Both the position numbers and the translations under genes were made by a program. A DNA stretch of 64,000 bases from Bacillus albus. GTDB lineage: Bacteria > Bacillota > Bacilli > Bacillales > Bacillaceae_G. This document shows, one piece after another, positions 1 through 9,800 of the stretch. The first letter of the stretch is position 1. The number at the start of each line of letters is the position of its first letter. The stretch covers positions 1-64,000 of the forward strand of contig NZ_MAOE01000082.1 of assembly GCF_001884185.1 (NCBI RefSeq). Direction: 5' to 3'. The notes beneath the pieces were generated by a model. The model worked only from the letters and a program-made list of their open reading frames with translations, searched no databases and was not told the origin of the DNA.

Positions 1-2
1 TT

Positions 3-47
3 GAAACCTTACATGTTTAAAATATGTAAGGTTTCTTGTTTTCTTTT
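3..47 (+). terminator. Rho-independent terminator of an upstream gene
   Basis: A perfect 12-bp inverted repeat (3-14 with 24-35, loop of 9) is followed by a T-rich tail on the plus strand. It probably ends a gene lying before the window. Confidence 0.8.
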
Positions 48-56
48 ATAGCATAA

Positions 57-126
57 AAAATAATCTTTTTTACTTTAAAATATATTATTTTACGCTTTTT
101 ACCCTTCATACATTTTTATTTACAAT
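57..126 (+). promoter_or_regulatory. Putative ComK box and sigma-A promoter of ssbB
   Basis: Positions 57-69 read AAAA-N5-TTTT, an exact ComK AT-box. Positions 77-89 are a second AT-box with one mismatch, so the two starts are 20 bp apart, about two helical turns. Just downstream lie TTTACC (98-103) and TACAAT (121-126) with a 17-bp spacer. This is the arrangement known for ComK-activated competence promoters, and ssbB is a ComK target in B. subtilis. The region is AT-rich, so chance similarity is possible. Confidence 0.5.
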
Positions 127-155
127 GAAGAAAAATATGTGAGGTGGTATAACTT

Positions 156-491
156 ATGATGAATCGAGTTGTATTAATCGGTAGATTGACAAAGGAGCCA
201 GAATTATACTACACAAAGCAAGGCGTCGCGTATGCACGAGTATGTGTTGCTGTGAATAGAGGTTTTCGAAATAGTTTAGGTGAACAACAAGTAGATTTTA
301 TTAATTGCGTGATATGGAGAAGGTCAGCTGAGAATGTAACTGAATATTGTACGAAAGGTTCACTTGTTGGAATTACCGGACGTATTCATACGAGGAATTA
401 CGAGGATGATCAAGGAAAGAGAATATATGTAACGGAAGTTGTGATTGAAAATATTACATTTTTGGAGAAAAGGCGGGAGGGTGCATCATAA
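156..491 (+). CDS. ssbB: Single-stranded DNA-binding protein, SsbB type
   Basis: This is a 111-residue protein made of one OB-fold. It opens with the SSB signature MNRVVLIGRLT and continues with the conserved block around DFINCVIWRR. It ends soon after the fold and lacks the long Gly/Pro-rich tail and acidic tip of SsbA, which fits the short competence paralogue SsbB (YwpH). SsbB coats incoming single-stranded DNA during transformation. The start is one of two adjacent ATG codons (156 or 159) behind GAGGTGG at 141-147. The upstream ComK-like box supports competence control. It appears monocistronic; a 132-bp gap with no clear gene follows, containing a perfect palindrome GTAACATGTTAC at 573-584. 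Confidence 0.9.
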   Translation: MMNRVVLIGRLTKEPELYYTKQGVAYARVCVAVNRGFRNSLGEQQVDFINCVIWRRSAENVTEYCTKGSLVGITGRIHTRNYEDDQGKRIYVTEVVIENITFLEKRREGAS

Positions 492-623
492 TAAGATGGG
501 ACTTGAGGAATTTAAAGTATGATGGTGGAAAGAAATCAGCAAAATAAAGCATCCGAGTAGGAGTATAGAGTGGTAACATGTTACAATACAGCTAAGAACA
601 TGCAATAAAGGAGAGTTTTTTAC

Positions 624-1751
624 GTGAAGATTAAAGCAATTGAACCGACGCCAAGTCCAAATACAATGAAAGTTATTTTGAATGAAGTATTACCATCAGG
701 AGCACGTAATAATTATACAAATGAAAATAAAGAACAAGCACCAATGCAAGTGCAAGAAATTTTGAAAATTGAAGGCATTAAAGGTGTATATCATGTAGCC
801 GACTTTTTAGCAGTGGAGCGAAATGCGAAGTATGACTGGAAAGTTTTATTACAACAAGTTCGTGCTGTATTCGGCGAAGAAGTAGTAGAAGAAAGTGAAG
901 AACAACAACTTGCTCATTTTGGGGAAGTGAAAGTGTTTGTTCAAATGTTCTTTACAATTCCAATGCAAGTAAAGTTAACAGATGGAACGACAGAAGAACG
1001 TGTTGGTTTACCAGATCGTTTTAAAGAATCAATTATGAAAGTGCAAATGTCTGCACCAAACGTTGTAAAAGAACGTAAATGGGTGGAACAAAGTACACGT
1101 TACGGTAACTTTGAAGAAATCGGAAAAGAAGTAGTAGAAGAAATTGTTGCTGCTTATTCAGAAGAACGTGTAAATGAAACGGTTAAAGAATTATTAAATC
1201 AGGCAGGTGCTGTTGAAGTAACGATTCAAAAGCGTGAGCCATATAAAGTAACAGAAGAGATGATGAAAGATGCTGACTGGAAAAATCGTTTTGCAGCATT
1301 AGAACAAATGGACCCTACTGAAGAAGATATTCCAGTGTTGAAGATGGCGTTAGATGATGAAAAAGTTTCGATTCGCCGTTTAGCAACAGCGTATTTAGGT
1401 ATGGTAAAAGGTGATGAAGTATTGCCGTTATTATATAAAGCGCTATTAGATCGTTCAGTAAGTGTTCGCCGTACAGCGGGCGATTGTTTATCAGATGTAG
1501 GTGATCCGGCAGCGATGTTCGTTATGATTAAATCTCTGAAAGATTCAAGTAAATTAGTACGTTGGCGTGCAGCGATGTTCTTATTTGAACTTGGAGATGA
1601 AAGTGCAATTCCGGCATTAAAAGCAGCGCAAGATGACCCAGAGTTTGAAGTAGCGATGCAAGCGCGTCTAGCATTAGAGCGTATTGAAGGCGGAGAAGAA
1701 GCAAAAGGTTCTGTATGGAAACAAATGACGGAGTCTCGTAAAGGGGAATAA
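624..1751 (+). CDS. cvfC: Conserved virulence factor C-like protein: Nfu N-domain plus HEAT repeats
   Basis: The 375-residue product begins with an Nfu/NifU N-terminal-like segment (about residues 1-90, MKIKAIEPTPSPNTMKV) and has a central acidic helical part. It ends in HEAT-like repeats (about 220-355), seen as recurrent blocks such as DDEKVSIRRLATAYLG, DRSVSVRRTAGDCL and DSSKLVRWRAAMFL. The same architecture is found in B. subtilis YpgR and in staphylococcal CvfC, which was linked to virulence regulation. The molecular activity is unknown; HEAT repeats suggest protein binding. The stop codon nearly touches the next ORF, so the two are probably cotranscribed. Confidence 0.85.
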   Translation: MKIKAIEPTPSPNTMKVILNEVLPSGARNNYTNENKEQAPMQVQEILKIEGIKGVYHVADFLAVERNAKYDWKVLLQQVRAVFGEEVVEESEEQQLAHFGEVKVFVQMFFTIPMQVKLTDGTTEERVGLPDRFKESIMKVQMSAPNVVKERKWVEQSTRYGNFEEIGKEVVEEIVAAYSEERVNETVKELLNQAGAVEVTIQKREPYKVTEEMMKDADWKNRFAALEQMDPTEEDIPVLKMALDDEKVSIRRLATAYLGMVKGDEVLPLLYKALLDRSVSVRRTAGDCLSDVGDPAAMFVMIKSLKDSSKLVRWRAAMFLFELGDESAIPALKAAQDDPEFEVAMQARLALERIEGGEEAKGSVWKQMTESRKGE

Positions 1752-1754
1752 TGT

Positions 1755-2138
1755 ATGATTGTTTTCTATGATAGTTGGTGTCCGATGTGTACGGCGGTTG
1801 CAGAACGTACGAAAAAATTAGATAAAAAGGGTAAGATGAAATTTGTTTCATTTCGAGATGAAGATGTAGTTGAGAAGTATGAACTTTCTCAAGAACTACA
1901 AAGCAAGATGGAACAAAGATTGTATATTTTAAAAAATAATAAGTGGTATGATGGAATTCATAGCATACATGTATTAGCAAAGGCCGTTCCATCTTATTGG
2001 TTTGCCGTTCCTTTTATAAAACTATCTATCGCACTCGGATTTGGAAGTAAAGTATACGATTATATCGCTAACAATAGAAAACTTGTCCCAGTTGGACAGT
2101 GCCGCGGTGGGGTTTGTGAAATCCCTACAAAAAAATGA
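1755..2138 (+). CDS. DCC-family thiol-disulfide oxidoreductase-like protein
   Basis: This 127-residue protein opens with FYDSWCPMC, giving the DxxCxxC signature of the DCC family (DUF393, B. subtilis YuxK type) with Cys9 and Cys12. The fold is thioredoxin-like, and the known family is presumed to act in thiol redox chemistry, though substrates are undefined. A hydrophobic segment around residues 75-100 may associate with membranes. A second CxxxxxC pair near the C-terminus (QCRGGVC) is a further possible redox or metal site. The gene begins 3 bases after cvfC and precedes a bacilliredoxin gene, so the local theme is thiol chemistry. Confidence 0.82.
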   Translation: MIVFYDSWCPMCTAVAERTKKLDKKGKMKFVSFRDEDVVEKYELSQELQSKMEQRLYILKNNKWYDGIHSIHVLAKAVPSYWFAVPFIKLSIALGFGSKVYDYIANNRKLVPVGQCRGGVCEIPTKK

Positions 2139-2221
2139 AATCATCGTAATCTTTCTTTTGCACCTAGTAATAGAGCGTGATATGATGAATTTGGAATGAA
2201 AGTTGAAGGAGAGATTACAAG

Positions 2222-2656
2222 ATGTCAAATGCTTATGAAGAATACATGCGCCAAATGGTAATTCCAATGCGCCAAGAATTAGTGCGTTCTGGATTTGAAG
2301 AGTTAACTACAGAAGAAGCTGTAACAGAATTTATGGAAAACACGACAGGTACAACTTTAGTAGTTGTAAACTCTGTTTGTGGTTGTGCAGCTGGTTTAGC
2401 ACGTCCATCAGCAGGTCAAGCAGTTGTTCGTGCTGAAAAACAACCTGATCATCTTGTAACTGTATTCGCAGGTCAAGATAAAGATGCTACTGCAAAAATG
2501 CGTGAATACTTCGGAGAAATTCCTCCATCTTCACCATCTATGGCATTATTAAAAGGAAAAGAAGTTGTTCACTTCATTCACCGTCATGAAATTGAAGGTG
2601 CAACTATGGACGAAATTATTACGAACTTAGAACAAGCTTTCGAAAAGAATTGCTAA
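2222..2656 (+). CDS. brxA: Bacilliredoxin BrxA/YphP
   Basis: The 144-residue product matches the size and sequence style of YphP/BrxA. The catalytic CGC motif sits at residues 53-55 within VVNSVCGCAAG. Bacilliredoxins remove bacillithiol from S-bacillithiolated proteins in the cytoplasm, with the first Cys as the attacking residue. The start follows AAGGAGAG with good spacing. It is probably its own transcription unit, because a 70-base gap separates it from the DCC gene and a hairpin follows the stop. The paralogue BrxB (YqiW) is the alternative assignment, but position and length favour BrxA. Confidence 0.9.
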   Translation: MSNAYEEYMRQMVIPMRQELVRSGFEELTTEEAVTEFMENTTGTTLVVVNSVCGCAAGLARPSAGQAVVRAEKQPDHLVTVFAGQDKDATAKMREYFGEIPPSSPSMALLKGKEVVHFIHRHEIEGATMDEIITNLEQAFEKNC

Positions 2657-2690
2657 AGAAGGGGGAGAGTAAATCTCCCTCTTTTCTTTA
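2655..2690 (+). terminator. Terminator after brxA
   Basis: GGGGGAGA at 2661-2668 pairs with TCTCCCTC at 2674-2681, with flanking A-rich and T-rich runs that extend the stem. It lies between brxA and ypiP and may be leaky. Confidence 0.65.
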
Positions 2691-2705
2691 TATAGAGGTG
2701 AAACA

Positions 2706-3482
2706 ATGATCGTAACAACAGCAGGAAGAACGAATAAAGAAATGACAGATTATGCAAAGCAGGTAGCCGCAAAATTAAATGGTTCATTCGTTAAACGTAA
2801 TGATATACCAGTACATAAACTACATGAGCAGTATGAACAAGATGTACTTGTTGTAGGGAAAAACCGGTTAGCTATATATCCAAGAGGAACGGAGGAGTCG
2901 TTTTTCTTTCATCCAAACTCAGCGATGTTTCGTGTGAAAAGATTAATGCGCGGAGAACACGATCCATTTGTACAAGCCGCGCAATTAGAGAGCGGAATGA
3001 CAGTGTTAGATTGTACGCTCGGTATGGCATCAGATAGTATTGTAGCTAGTTATATTGTCGGTGAAAGCGGAAAAGTAACGGGACTTGAAGGCAATGAGTA
3101 TATGGCTTATATTATGGAGAATGGTTTGAAAACATGGTCTTCATCTGTTTCTGAAATTGATGAGGCGATGCAACGAATTGATGTGAAGCAAACGGAGCAT
3201 TACGCGTTTTTAAAACAATGTGAAGATAGTAGTTATGATGTCGTTTACCTTGATCCAATGTTTGAAGAAACTGTTATAGAATCAGATGGAATAAAAGGAT
3301 TAAAACACTTCGCTTTGTATCATGATATTACTGACGAAACAATTGCAGAAGCGAGGCGTGTGGCGAGAAAGCGTGTCGTTCTAAAAGATCATTTCCGTAG
3401 TTCTAGATTTGAAAAACATAATTTTCACGTATACAAAAGAAAAAGTGCTAAGTTTCACTTTGGTGTAATTGACCCTTGCTAA
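2706..3482 (+). CDS. ypiP: Class I SAM-dependent methyltransferase (YpiP family)
   Basis: The 258-residue protein carries a Rossmann-type methyltransferase core. Motif I is LDCTLGMASDS (about residues 101-111), an acidic strand GLEGNEY follows, and VVYLDPMFEE (about 180-189) is a DPxF/Y-type motif IV seen in enzymes that methylate nucleic-acid bases. It resembles RsmJ-like enzymes and B. subtilis YpiP. The target is unknown; an rRNA or tRNA base is the reasonable guess from the DPMF motif. The start follows GAGGTG. Its stop codon overlaps the -35 region of the argS leader promoter. Confidence 0.8.
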   Translation: MIVTTAGRTNKEMTDYAKQVAAKLNGSFVKRNDIPVHKLHEQYEQDVLVVGKNRLAIYPRGTEESFFFHPNSAMFRVKRLMRGEHDPFVQAAQLESGMTVLDCTLGMASDSIVASYIVGESGKVTGLEGNEYMAYIMENGLKTWSSSVSEIDEAMQRIDVKQTEHYAFLKQCEDSSYDVVYLDPMFEETVIESDGIKGLKHFALYHDITDETIAEARRVARKRVVLKDHFRSSRFEKHNFHVYKRKSAKFHFGVIDPC

Positions 3483-3757
3483 TTGTTTGAAAAGATGTAT
3501 AATAAGCAATAATTAATTAAATATACTGTCGGTGATGAAGAGAGTAGTCTTTTTTAGAAGGAAAGCGAGCTAGGGATGGTGTGAGCCTAGTGCGGAAGGA
3601 AAAGATGAAGCGCACTTCGGAGATGCTTCTTGAACGAATAGTAGAGTAAGCCGAGGCCCCCTGTCCTCGTTATAAACGGGAAAGTGGTTCGTAATGAACA
3701 ACAAGGGTGGTACCACGGGTTTAAACTCGTCTCTTTTTTAGAGACGAGTTTTTTGTG
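3476..3757 (+). promoter_or_regulatory. T-box riboswitch leader of argS, with promoter
   Basis: A promoter TTGCTA-N16-TATAAT (3476-3503) starts a leader with the hallmarks of a T-box: GATGA kink-turn element, AGTAG specifier-loop motif and the conserved AGGGTGGTACCACG (3704-3717). A terminator follows (AAACTCGTCTC 3723-3733 with GAGACGAGTTT 3741-3751, then T-run). UGGU in the T-box pairs with an ACCA-ending tRNA, that is discriminator A73. After the GAA motif the candidate specifier is CGA (3635-3637) followed by A, an Arg codon. Uncharged tRNA-Arg should therefore stabilise the antiterminator and raise argS expression. The codon choice is my reading of the fold. Confidence 0.9.
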
Positions 3758-3784
3758 TTTAAAAAAATAAGGAGGTTATATAGT

Positions 3785-5473
3785 ATGGATTATAAAACGC
3801 AGTTTGCGGAAAGTTTATCCGATATTTTTACGAATGAATTAACGCAAAATCAAATTTTAGATTTAATCGAAACGCCGAAACAAGATGAATTCGGTGATGC
3901 AGCATTTCCATGTTTTTCACTTGCAAAACAATATAAAAAATCACCAGCTATTATCGCAAAAGAAGTTGCGGAGAAATTAAGTGATCCATTTTTTACGAAA
4001 GTAGAGGCTGTTGGTCCTTATGTAAATGTCTTTTTTAATCGTGAAACGGTAAGTGATGATGTATTAAAAACGGTTTTAGCGAAGAAAGAAGAGTACGGTC
4101 AAAATCACTTTGGTTGTGAAAAAACGGTAGTTATCGATTATTCCTCTCCTAATATCGCGAAACCTTTTTCAATGGGGCATTTACGTTCTACAATGATTGG
4201 AAATTCACTGAAACATATCGCTGAAAAATGTGGTTATGAAGTTGTAGGAATTAATTATATTGGGGACTGGGGCACACAGTTTGGAAAGTTAATTACCGCC
4301 TATAAAAAGTGGGGAAATGAAGAAGTAGTTAAAGAGGATCCAATACGTGAACTATTTAAGTTATACGTTCAATTCCATGAAGAGGTAAAAGACGACAAAG
4401 AACTAGAAGAAGATGGACGCGCTTGGTTTAAGAAATTAGAAGAAGGTGATGAAGAAGCTGTTGAGCTTTGGAATTGGTTCCGTCACGAATCTTTAAAAGA
4501 ATTTTCTCGTATTTATGAACTTCTCGGTGTTGAATTTACTAATTTTCAAGGAGAAGCTTTTTATAATAATTTGATGGAAGATTTTATTGGGATTTTAGAG
4601 GGGCATGATTTGCTTGAAGAGTCAGAAGGTGCGTTAGTCGTTAATTTAGAAGAAGAGGGAATGCCGCCTTGCTTAATTAGAAAATCCGATGGTGCAACGA
4701 TTTACGCAACACGTGACTTAACGGCAGCGTTATATCGTCAAAACACATATGCGTTTGATAAAGCGTTATATGTAGTTGGACCGGAGCAAAGTCTACACTT
4801 CAATCAATTTTTCACGGTATTAAAAAAGCTTGGATACAATTGGGTTGACGGCATGGAACATGTACCGTTTGGGTTCATTTTAAAAGATGGTAAGAAAATG
4901 TCGACACGTAAAGGAAGAGTTATTTTACTTGAAGAAGTACTTGAGGAAGCAATTGACCTTGCAAAACAAAATATTGAAGAGAAAAATCCGAACTTAAAAC
5001 AGAAAGAAGAAGTAGCAAAGCAAGTAGGTGTTGGCGCAGTTATCTTCCACGATTTAAAAAACGAGCGTATGCATAATATCGAATTCTCATTAGAAAACAT
5101 GCTGAAATTTGAAGGTGAAACAGGACCGTACGTACAGTACACACATGCACGTGCGTGCTCTATTTTAAGAAAAGAAAGTGTAGAATTTGAAACGTGTACG
5201 TTTGCATTAAAAGATGATCATAGCTGGAGCGTCGTAAAATTACTGAATAAGTTCCCACAAGTAATTGAAGCAGCCTTCAACAAAAATGAGCCATCAATCA
5301 TTTCAAAATATGTATTGGATGTAGCACAATCGTTCAATAAATATTACGGAAATGTGCGTATATTGGAAGAGAGCGAAGAGAAAGACAGCAGACTCGCATT
5401 AGTGTATGCTGTGACAGTTGTATTAAAAGAGGGATTACGTTTACTTGGGGTGGATGCTCCTGAGGAGATGTAA
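3785..5473 (+). CDS. argS: Arginyl-tRNA synthetase (T-box-regulated copy)
   Basis: This 562-residue class Ia synthetase attaches arginine to tRNA-Arg. It has an N-terminal Add-1-like domain, the HIGH-type motif MGHL at residues 130-133 (in NIAKPFSMGHLRST), the KMSKS-type motif KMSTR at 371-375 and a C-terminal DALR anticodon-binding domain. I start it at the ATG at 3785, which sits behind AAGGAGG. An upstream in-frame GTG at 3755 falls in the tail of the T-box terminator and is not credible. B. cereus group genomes often encode two ArgRS; this T-box copy is likely the second one, which cannot be proven from this window. Confidence 0.96.
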   Translation: MDYKTQFAESLSDIFTNELTQNQILDLIETPKQDEFGDAAFPCFSLAKQYKKSPAIIAKEVAEKLSDPFFTKVEAVGPYVNVFFNRETVSDDVLKTVLAKKEEYGQNHFGCEKTVVIDYSSPNIAKPFSMGHLRSTMIGNSLKHIAEKCGYEVVGINYIGDWGTQFGKLITAYKKWGNEEVVKEDPIRELFKLYVQFHEEVKDDKELEEDGRAWFKKLEEGDEEAVELWNWFRHESLKEFSRIYELLGVEFTNFQGEAFYNNLMEDFIGILEGHDLLEESEGALVVNLEEEGMPPCLIRKSDGATIYATRDLTAALYRQNTYAFDKALYVVGPEQSLHFNQFFTVLKKLGYNWVDGMEHVPFGFILKDGKKMSTRKGRVILLEEVLEEAIDLAKQNIEEKNPNLKQKEEVAKQVGVGAVIFHDLKNERMHNIEFSLENMLKFEGETGPYVQYTHARACSILRKESVEFETCTFALKDDHSWSVVKLLNKFPQVIEAAFNKNEPSIISKYVLDVAQSFNKYYGNVRILEESEEKDSRLALVYAVTVVLKEGLRLLGVDAPEEM

Positions 5474-5476
5474 AAC

Positions 5477-5523
5477 AAATAGGTATACGTATCATATTAG
5501 ATATGTATGCCTATTTATTTTTA
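5477..5523 (+). terminator. Terminator after argS
   Basis: An imperfect inverted repeat (AAATAGGTATACGTAT at 5477-5492 with the complementary arm ending at 5516) is followed by a T-rich stretch. Confidence 0.7.
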
Positions 5524-5646
5524 TAGAAAATGTGAAAGCAGAAGTTTTATTTTATTAAATCTAAACTTTTCTAGAATTGATTCAAGTATAGGAATGTCCG
5601 CATTAAATGGAGAATTGTAATGTCATATATAAAGGAGACGCTAAAC

Positions 5647-6525
5647 TTGGAAACATACGATTGGAACAGTAAACTAACATATTTAAAAAACACGAGAGAT
5701 TTATATTACAATGACGATTATGTAAGCTTTTTAGTAAATACAGTTTGGAAGATTACTAAGCCAGTACATATTGTTGATTTCGGTTGTGGATATGGTTATT
5801 TAGGCTTAGTACTAATGCCATTACTTCCAAAAGGTTCAAAGTATACAGGCGTTGATAGTGGAGAAACATTACTTGCTGAAGCGAAAGAGTTGTTTCATTT
5901 ACTACCATATGAGGCAGAATTTCTTGAGGGAAATGCTACAGAAATTGAATTGAACGATACATACGATATGGCAATCTGTCATGCTTTTTTATTACATATG
6001 AGTTCACCAAAAACGATGCTACAAAAAATGATACATTCAATTAAAAAGGGCGGAAAAATAATCTGTTTTGAACCACATTGGATATCAAATATGTCTTCAT
6101 ACTTTTTAGATGGAGAGAATCAATCGGAAATTATTAGGTTAGGCACTTTGCAGAATCTATTTGAAAGTGACACGCAGAGAAGCGGAAGAGATGGAAATAT
6201 TGGTATGAAAATACCGATGTATTTAAGTGAACTAGGCGTAAAAAATATTCAATGTAGAGTAAGTGATAAAGTGAACTTTTTAGACTCTAATATAGATCAT
6301 AATGATAAACAAATATTGTATCACTCATTAAAAGAAGAGGGGATTGCAGGAGATCCAGGTGATAAACAGCAATTTATAGAACGTTTAATGACTAGAGGAT
6401 TAACATATGATGATGGGCTAGCTCAATATGAAGCTGAACTCAAATTTTTTAGAGCGTTTCATCTACATTCCTCTTTAGTATATGCTCCGAATATGAAAAT
6501 TACATTTGGTGACGTAGAATGTTGA
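5647..6525 (+). CDS. Class I SAM-dependent methyltransferase, small-molecule type
   Basis: The 292-residue product has a canonical SAM-binding motif I, VDFGCGYGYLG (about residues 42-52), followed by an acidic ribose-binding turn (TGVDSGE) and a motif IV region with ICHAFLLHM. This is the UbiE/ubiquinone-biosynthesis-like fold (Methyltransf_25/11). No substrate can be named. A TTG start at 5647 behind AAAGGAG (5631-5637) is better placed than the in-frame ATG at 5620, which has no ribosome binding site. It stands alone between the argS terminator and a 318-bp gap. Confidence 0.8.
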   Translation: METYDWNSKLTYLKNTRDLYYNDDYVSFLVNTVWKITKPVHIVDFGCGYGYLGLVLMPLLPKGSKYTGVDSGETLLAEAKELFHLLPYEAEFLEGNATEIELNDTYDMAICHAFLLHMSSPKTMLQKMIHSIKKGGKIICFEPHWISNMSSYFLDGENQSEIIRLGTLQNLFESDTQRSGRDGNIGMKIPMYLSELGVKNIQCRVSDKVNFLDSNIDHNDKQILYHSLKEEGIAGDPGDKQQFIERLMTRGLTYDDGLAQYEAELKFFRAFHLHSSLVYAPNMKITFGDVEC

Positions 6526-6567
6526 AAGATAGCTGTGTGTCGAATGGTGGTTTTTTTGGTAAATAAG

Positions 6568-6622
6568 TTGATATCCACCGTATAATCACTGATATATTTA
6601 AATTATCGCCGATATAATTTTA
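6568..6622. repeat. Degenerate tandem repeat of about 20 bp in the 318-bp gap 6526-6843
   Basis: Three GATAT-initiated units of about 20 bp lie head to tail (starting near 6569, 6590 and 6610), the first two ending in ATAATCACT and ATTATCGCC. No ORF or terminator with strong features is visible in the rest of the gap. It is AT-rich and probably contains the promoter of the next gene. Confidence 0.4.
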
Positions 6623-6843
6623 TGTACTGAATTTGGCTTCCAAAAGATAAGACCCGCATGTAACGTTATTGTATTTAATTAAACAAAATACAGAGAAAAA
6701 CAATCATTTTTACTATATTTTGTTATAAATTCGAATAATATTAAATAATACTATCCATTATAGGAGATTTTAGTTGAATACCTACAATATGATGTGTAAA
6801 ATCTAAGCAAGTAGCAGTGCAAAAAAATATTCGAGGTGAATAC

Positions 6844-9800
6844 ATGCTAGATTTTAAGCAGTTAGATGCTTGTTTGAAAGACAAGAGATTTATAGATGGA
6901 TTACAGGAAATAAATAATGAAATTTCATATATAAAAGAAAAGAACACTTTATCTTATTTGAAGAGTTGGCTTGCTAATATTCCTTCACATGAGGAGTTTG
7001 ATATATTAATACGTCTTACTGATGAAGGGCTTATGCACCAATACAGTTCATTCCTCATTCGCTACGCTTATAAAAAATTCCCAAATATGAGAACGCTCTC
7101 TTTATATTGTGATGAGTTAATTGATGAGCGGAAAATACTTGAAGTAGAACAGTTGTTAAAAGATTCATTAGAAGAGGTAAATAAAGAAGAAATAGAAGTG
7201 GATCTTTTAGCGAAAACATATTTTACGTTAGTACGATGTTTGTTAGAAATGAAACGAAATGAAGAAGCGCTTTTTTATATGCAAAAGGCAGAGGAGTATA
7301 GTGCACGTGCCGTATTTGATAAATGGGGTTACGTCTATATGCATACAGGTGAATGGGAGAAAGCAGAAGAACAATTTATAGCCGGCATGCAGCATAAAGA
7401 TTGTGAAGAGTTATCTACTTATTTATTAGCACAGTTATATGCAAATAAAGGGGAACAAAAACGTGCATTACAGCTAATTGATGATGCAATTGTAAAGTTC
7501 CCGCAAGTACCATATTTTCATTTTGAAAAGGTGAAATATTTATTAGATTTAGGGAAGTATGAAGAAGTGTTAGACGTAATAGATAACATAAATAATCAGC
7601 TTCCTTATCATGCGTATAAAACTTACTTCGTACATTTACGTGCAGAAGCACTTTACAAAATGAATAAACTTGTAGATTTACAACAGTTATTAAAAGAAGA
7701 AAAAAGTTTAAAAGAGTCTTTATATCATAATTTAGAAAAAAATCCAGATGGCAAAAAGGTTCACTTACCGATAGTTCCGATTGTACAAAAGGATAATTAT
7801 TGTGTGCCGACAAGTTTAGAAATGATGTTGCACTTATGGGGAGAAAAACGTACGCAGGATGAAATAGCAGAGTTCATTTTTGATATGACAGGCTCGAAGT
7901 TTTCAGATACTGTTTCGTATTTAGAAGAATTAGGTTATGAATATCGTTATTTTAAAGGGAATGAGGAAATATATAAGAGATTACTCGGTGAAGGAATTCC
8001 CGTTTTATTAAGTATTGATATTGAGCATGCTTCACATGTGCAAGTGTTAGCTGGGTATGATGATACGTTACAAGCTTTTTATGTTCAAGATCCAAACTTT
8101 ATCGAACCAGTCATTGTGGAGTATAGTAAGTTACAAGAAAAATATCGTTATACAGGGTGTTTAGCGATTACGTTTGTTCCGAAAGAAAAGAAGGAACAAT
8201 TATCATTTTTAGATGAAGAAGAACATCATTATTTTAAATCCATTTTTTCTTTAACGGATCATTTAGATGAACAAGATAAAGAGGGAATTCACAAGCTAGT
8301 ACAATTTTTAAAAAAGACGAGTGATAATCCGAATACGTGGTTGTATACGGTAAAGCACTTAGATGTTGAAGTAGATAATGAGTTTATTATATGTTGTATT
8401 GAAAAGTTAATGAAGAAGTTTCCGAACTCAGATTTTGTTAAATTGCATGGTGCACAGTGCTTTATTCGTCTTGAAGAACTAGAAAAAGCGGGGCAAATGC
8501 TTGCGAGTGTTGAGAAGAAAAATAATCGTGCTTTATATCATTTAATAAACGGAAGGTATGCTTTTGAGCAGGAAAGTTATATAGAAGCGATTTCAAGTTT
8601 TCGTTCCTCGTTACAATTAGACGCGGATCAGCCGATTGCTTGGAGTTTTCTCGCTTTATCATATATGTATATCGATCAATCTGAAAAGGCGTTGCAGTTT
8701 TCTCAAGTCGCCTGGGAACGTAGCCCTGAACGATTCACTTTAACGAATCACGGGTTAATATTAATAGATTTAGAAAGATATGAAGAAGCGTATGAAATCT
8801 TTAATGATTTGTTAAAAGAATATAAAAATGAAGCACATGTATGGTATGAGCGAGCGAGATGTGCGCATCATTTAGGGAAATTATATTTAGCGATAAAAGG
8901 GCTTAAAATAGCAATTCATTTGGATAGTAATGCACCATACATTTATACGAAACTTGCGGAAATATACGAATCTGATTTGAAGGATGAAGAAAGTACGAAA
9001 GAAGTTTTATTAAAAGGTATTGAGAATTGTGACGATAAGGCACCTCTATACGTAAAACTCGGTGATTACCATTTCCAAAATGATAGTCTGGAAGAAGCAG
9101 AAACATTGTATACCCGTGCTTTGGAAGAAAATCATGATGATGTATACTCTCACTTCGGACTTACGCAAGTTTATATGGCAAGAGAACAATATAAGGAAGC
9201 AAAAGAATATATTCTCAGTATTGAAAAACAAATTGAAAAGAGTCAAGATTTCCTTATGAACGCAGGGATGGTTTTATGGGATGCAGAAGTTGAACTTGGT
9301 GGGAATGAAGAAGGATTTAAAGTAGCGTTGACTAAGTTAGAGAGTGGTATAAAGCAAAGCGAATATAATGTAGCAAGTGCGTTAGATGAATATGTGAATC
9401 GAATTAAAGGAACAGCATTTGTACAACGAGGTATAGCATTCTTAAGAACGTTACAGAAAGAAAGAAATGAAGTAAGTGAATACGGTTGTTATACAGGTAT
9501 TTTATATGAATCTATTGGACAGTACGGCCAAGCGATGAAAAGATATAATAAGGCGATAGAACAAAAGGAAACGGCATTACCGTATTACCGAATTGGTGAA
9601 ACACTTATGCTATTAGGGCAATTGACGGAAGCAAAACAAGCGTATGAAAGATGTTTAGAGCTTGATGGGAATTTCGTTGGTGTACATTTACAGCTTGCGG
9701 AAATATACGAAAAAGAAGAAAATCGTTCTAAAGAACAAAGTCATATGGTACAGGCGATGAAAGAAGAGCCATTGCATATTAATATGGAATATTTGGCACA

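Noticed and set aside
492-623. Tiny ORF beginning MMVERNQQ in the ssbB-cvfC gap
   Set aside because: Only about 13 codons, poor initiation spacing and no other support.
1528-1992. Minus-strand ORF across cvfC and the DCC gene
   Set aside because: It overlaps two well-supported genes in antisense with no start signals.
3755-3784. Upstream GTG extension of argS
   Set aside because: It lies in the T-run of the T-box terminator and has no ribosome binding site; the ATG at 3785 has AAGGAGG.
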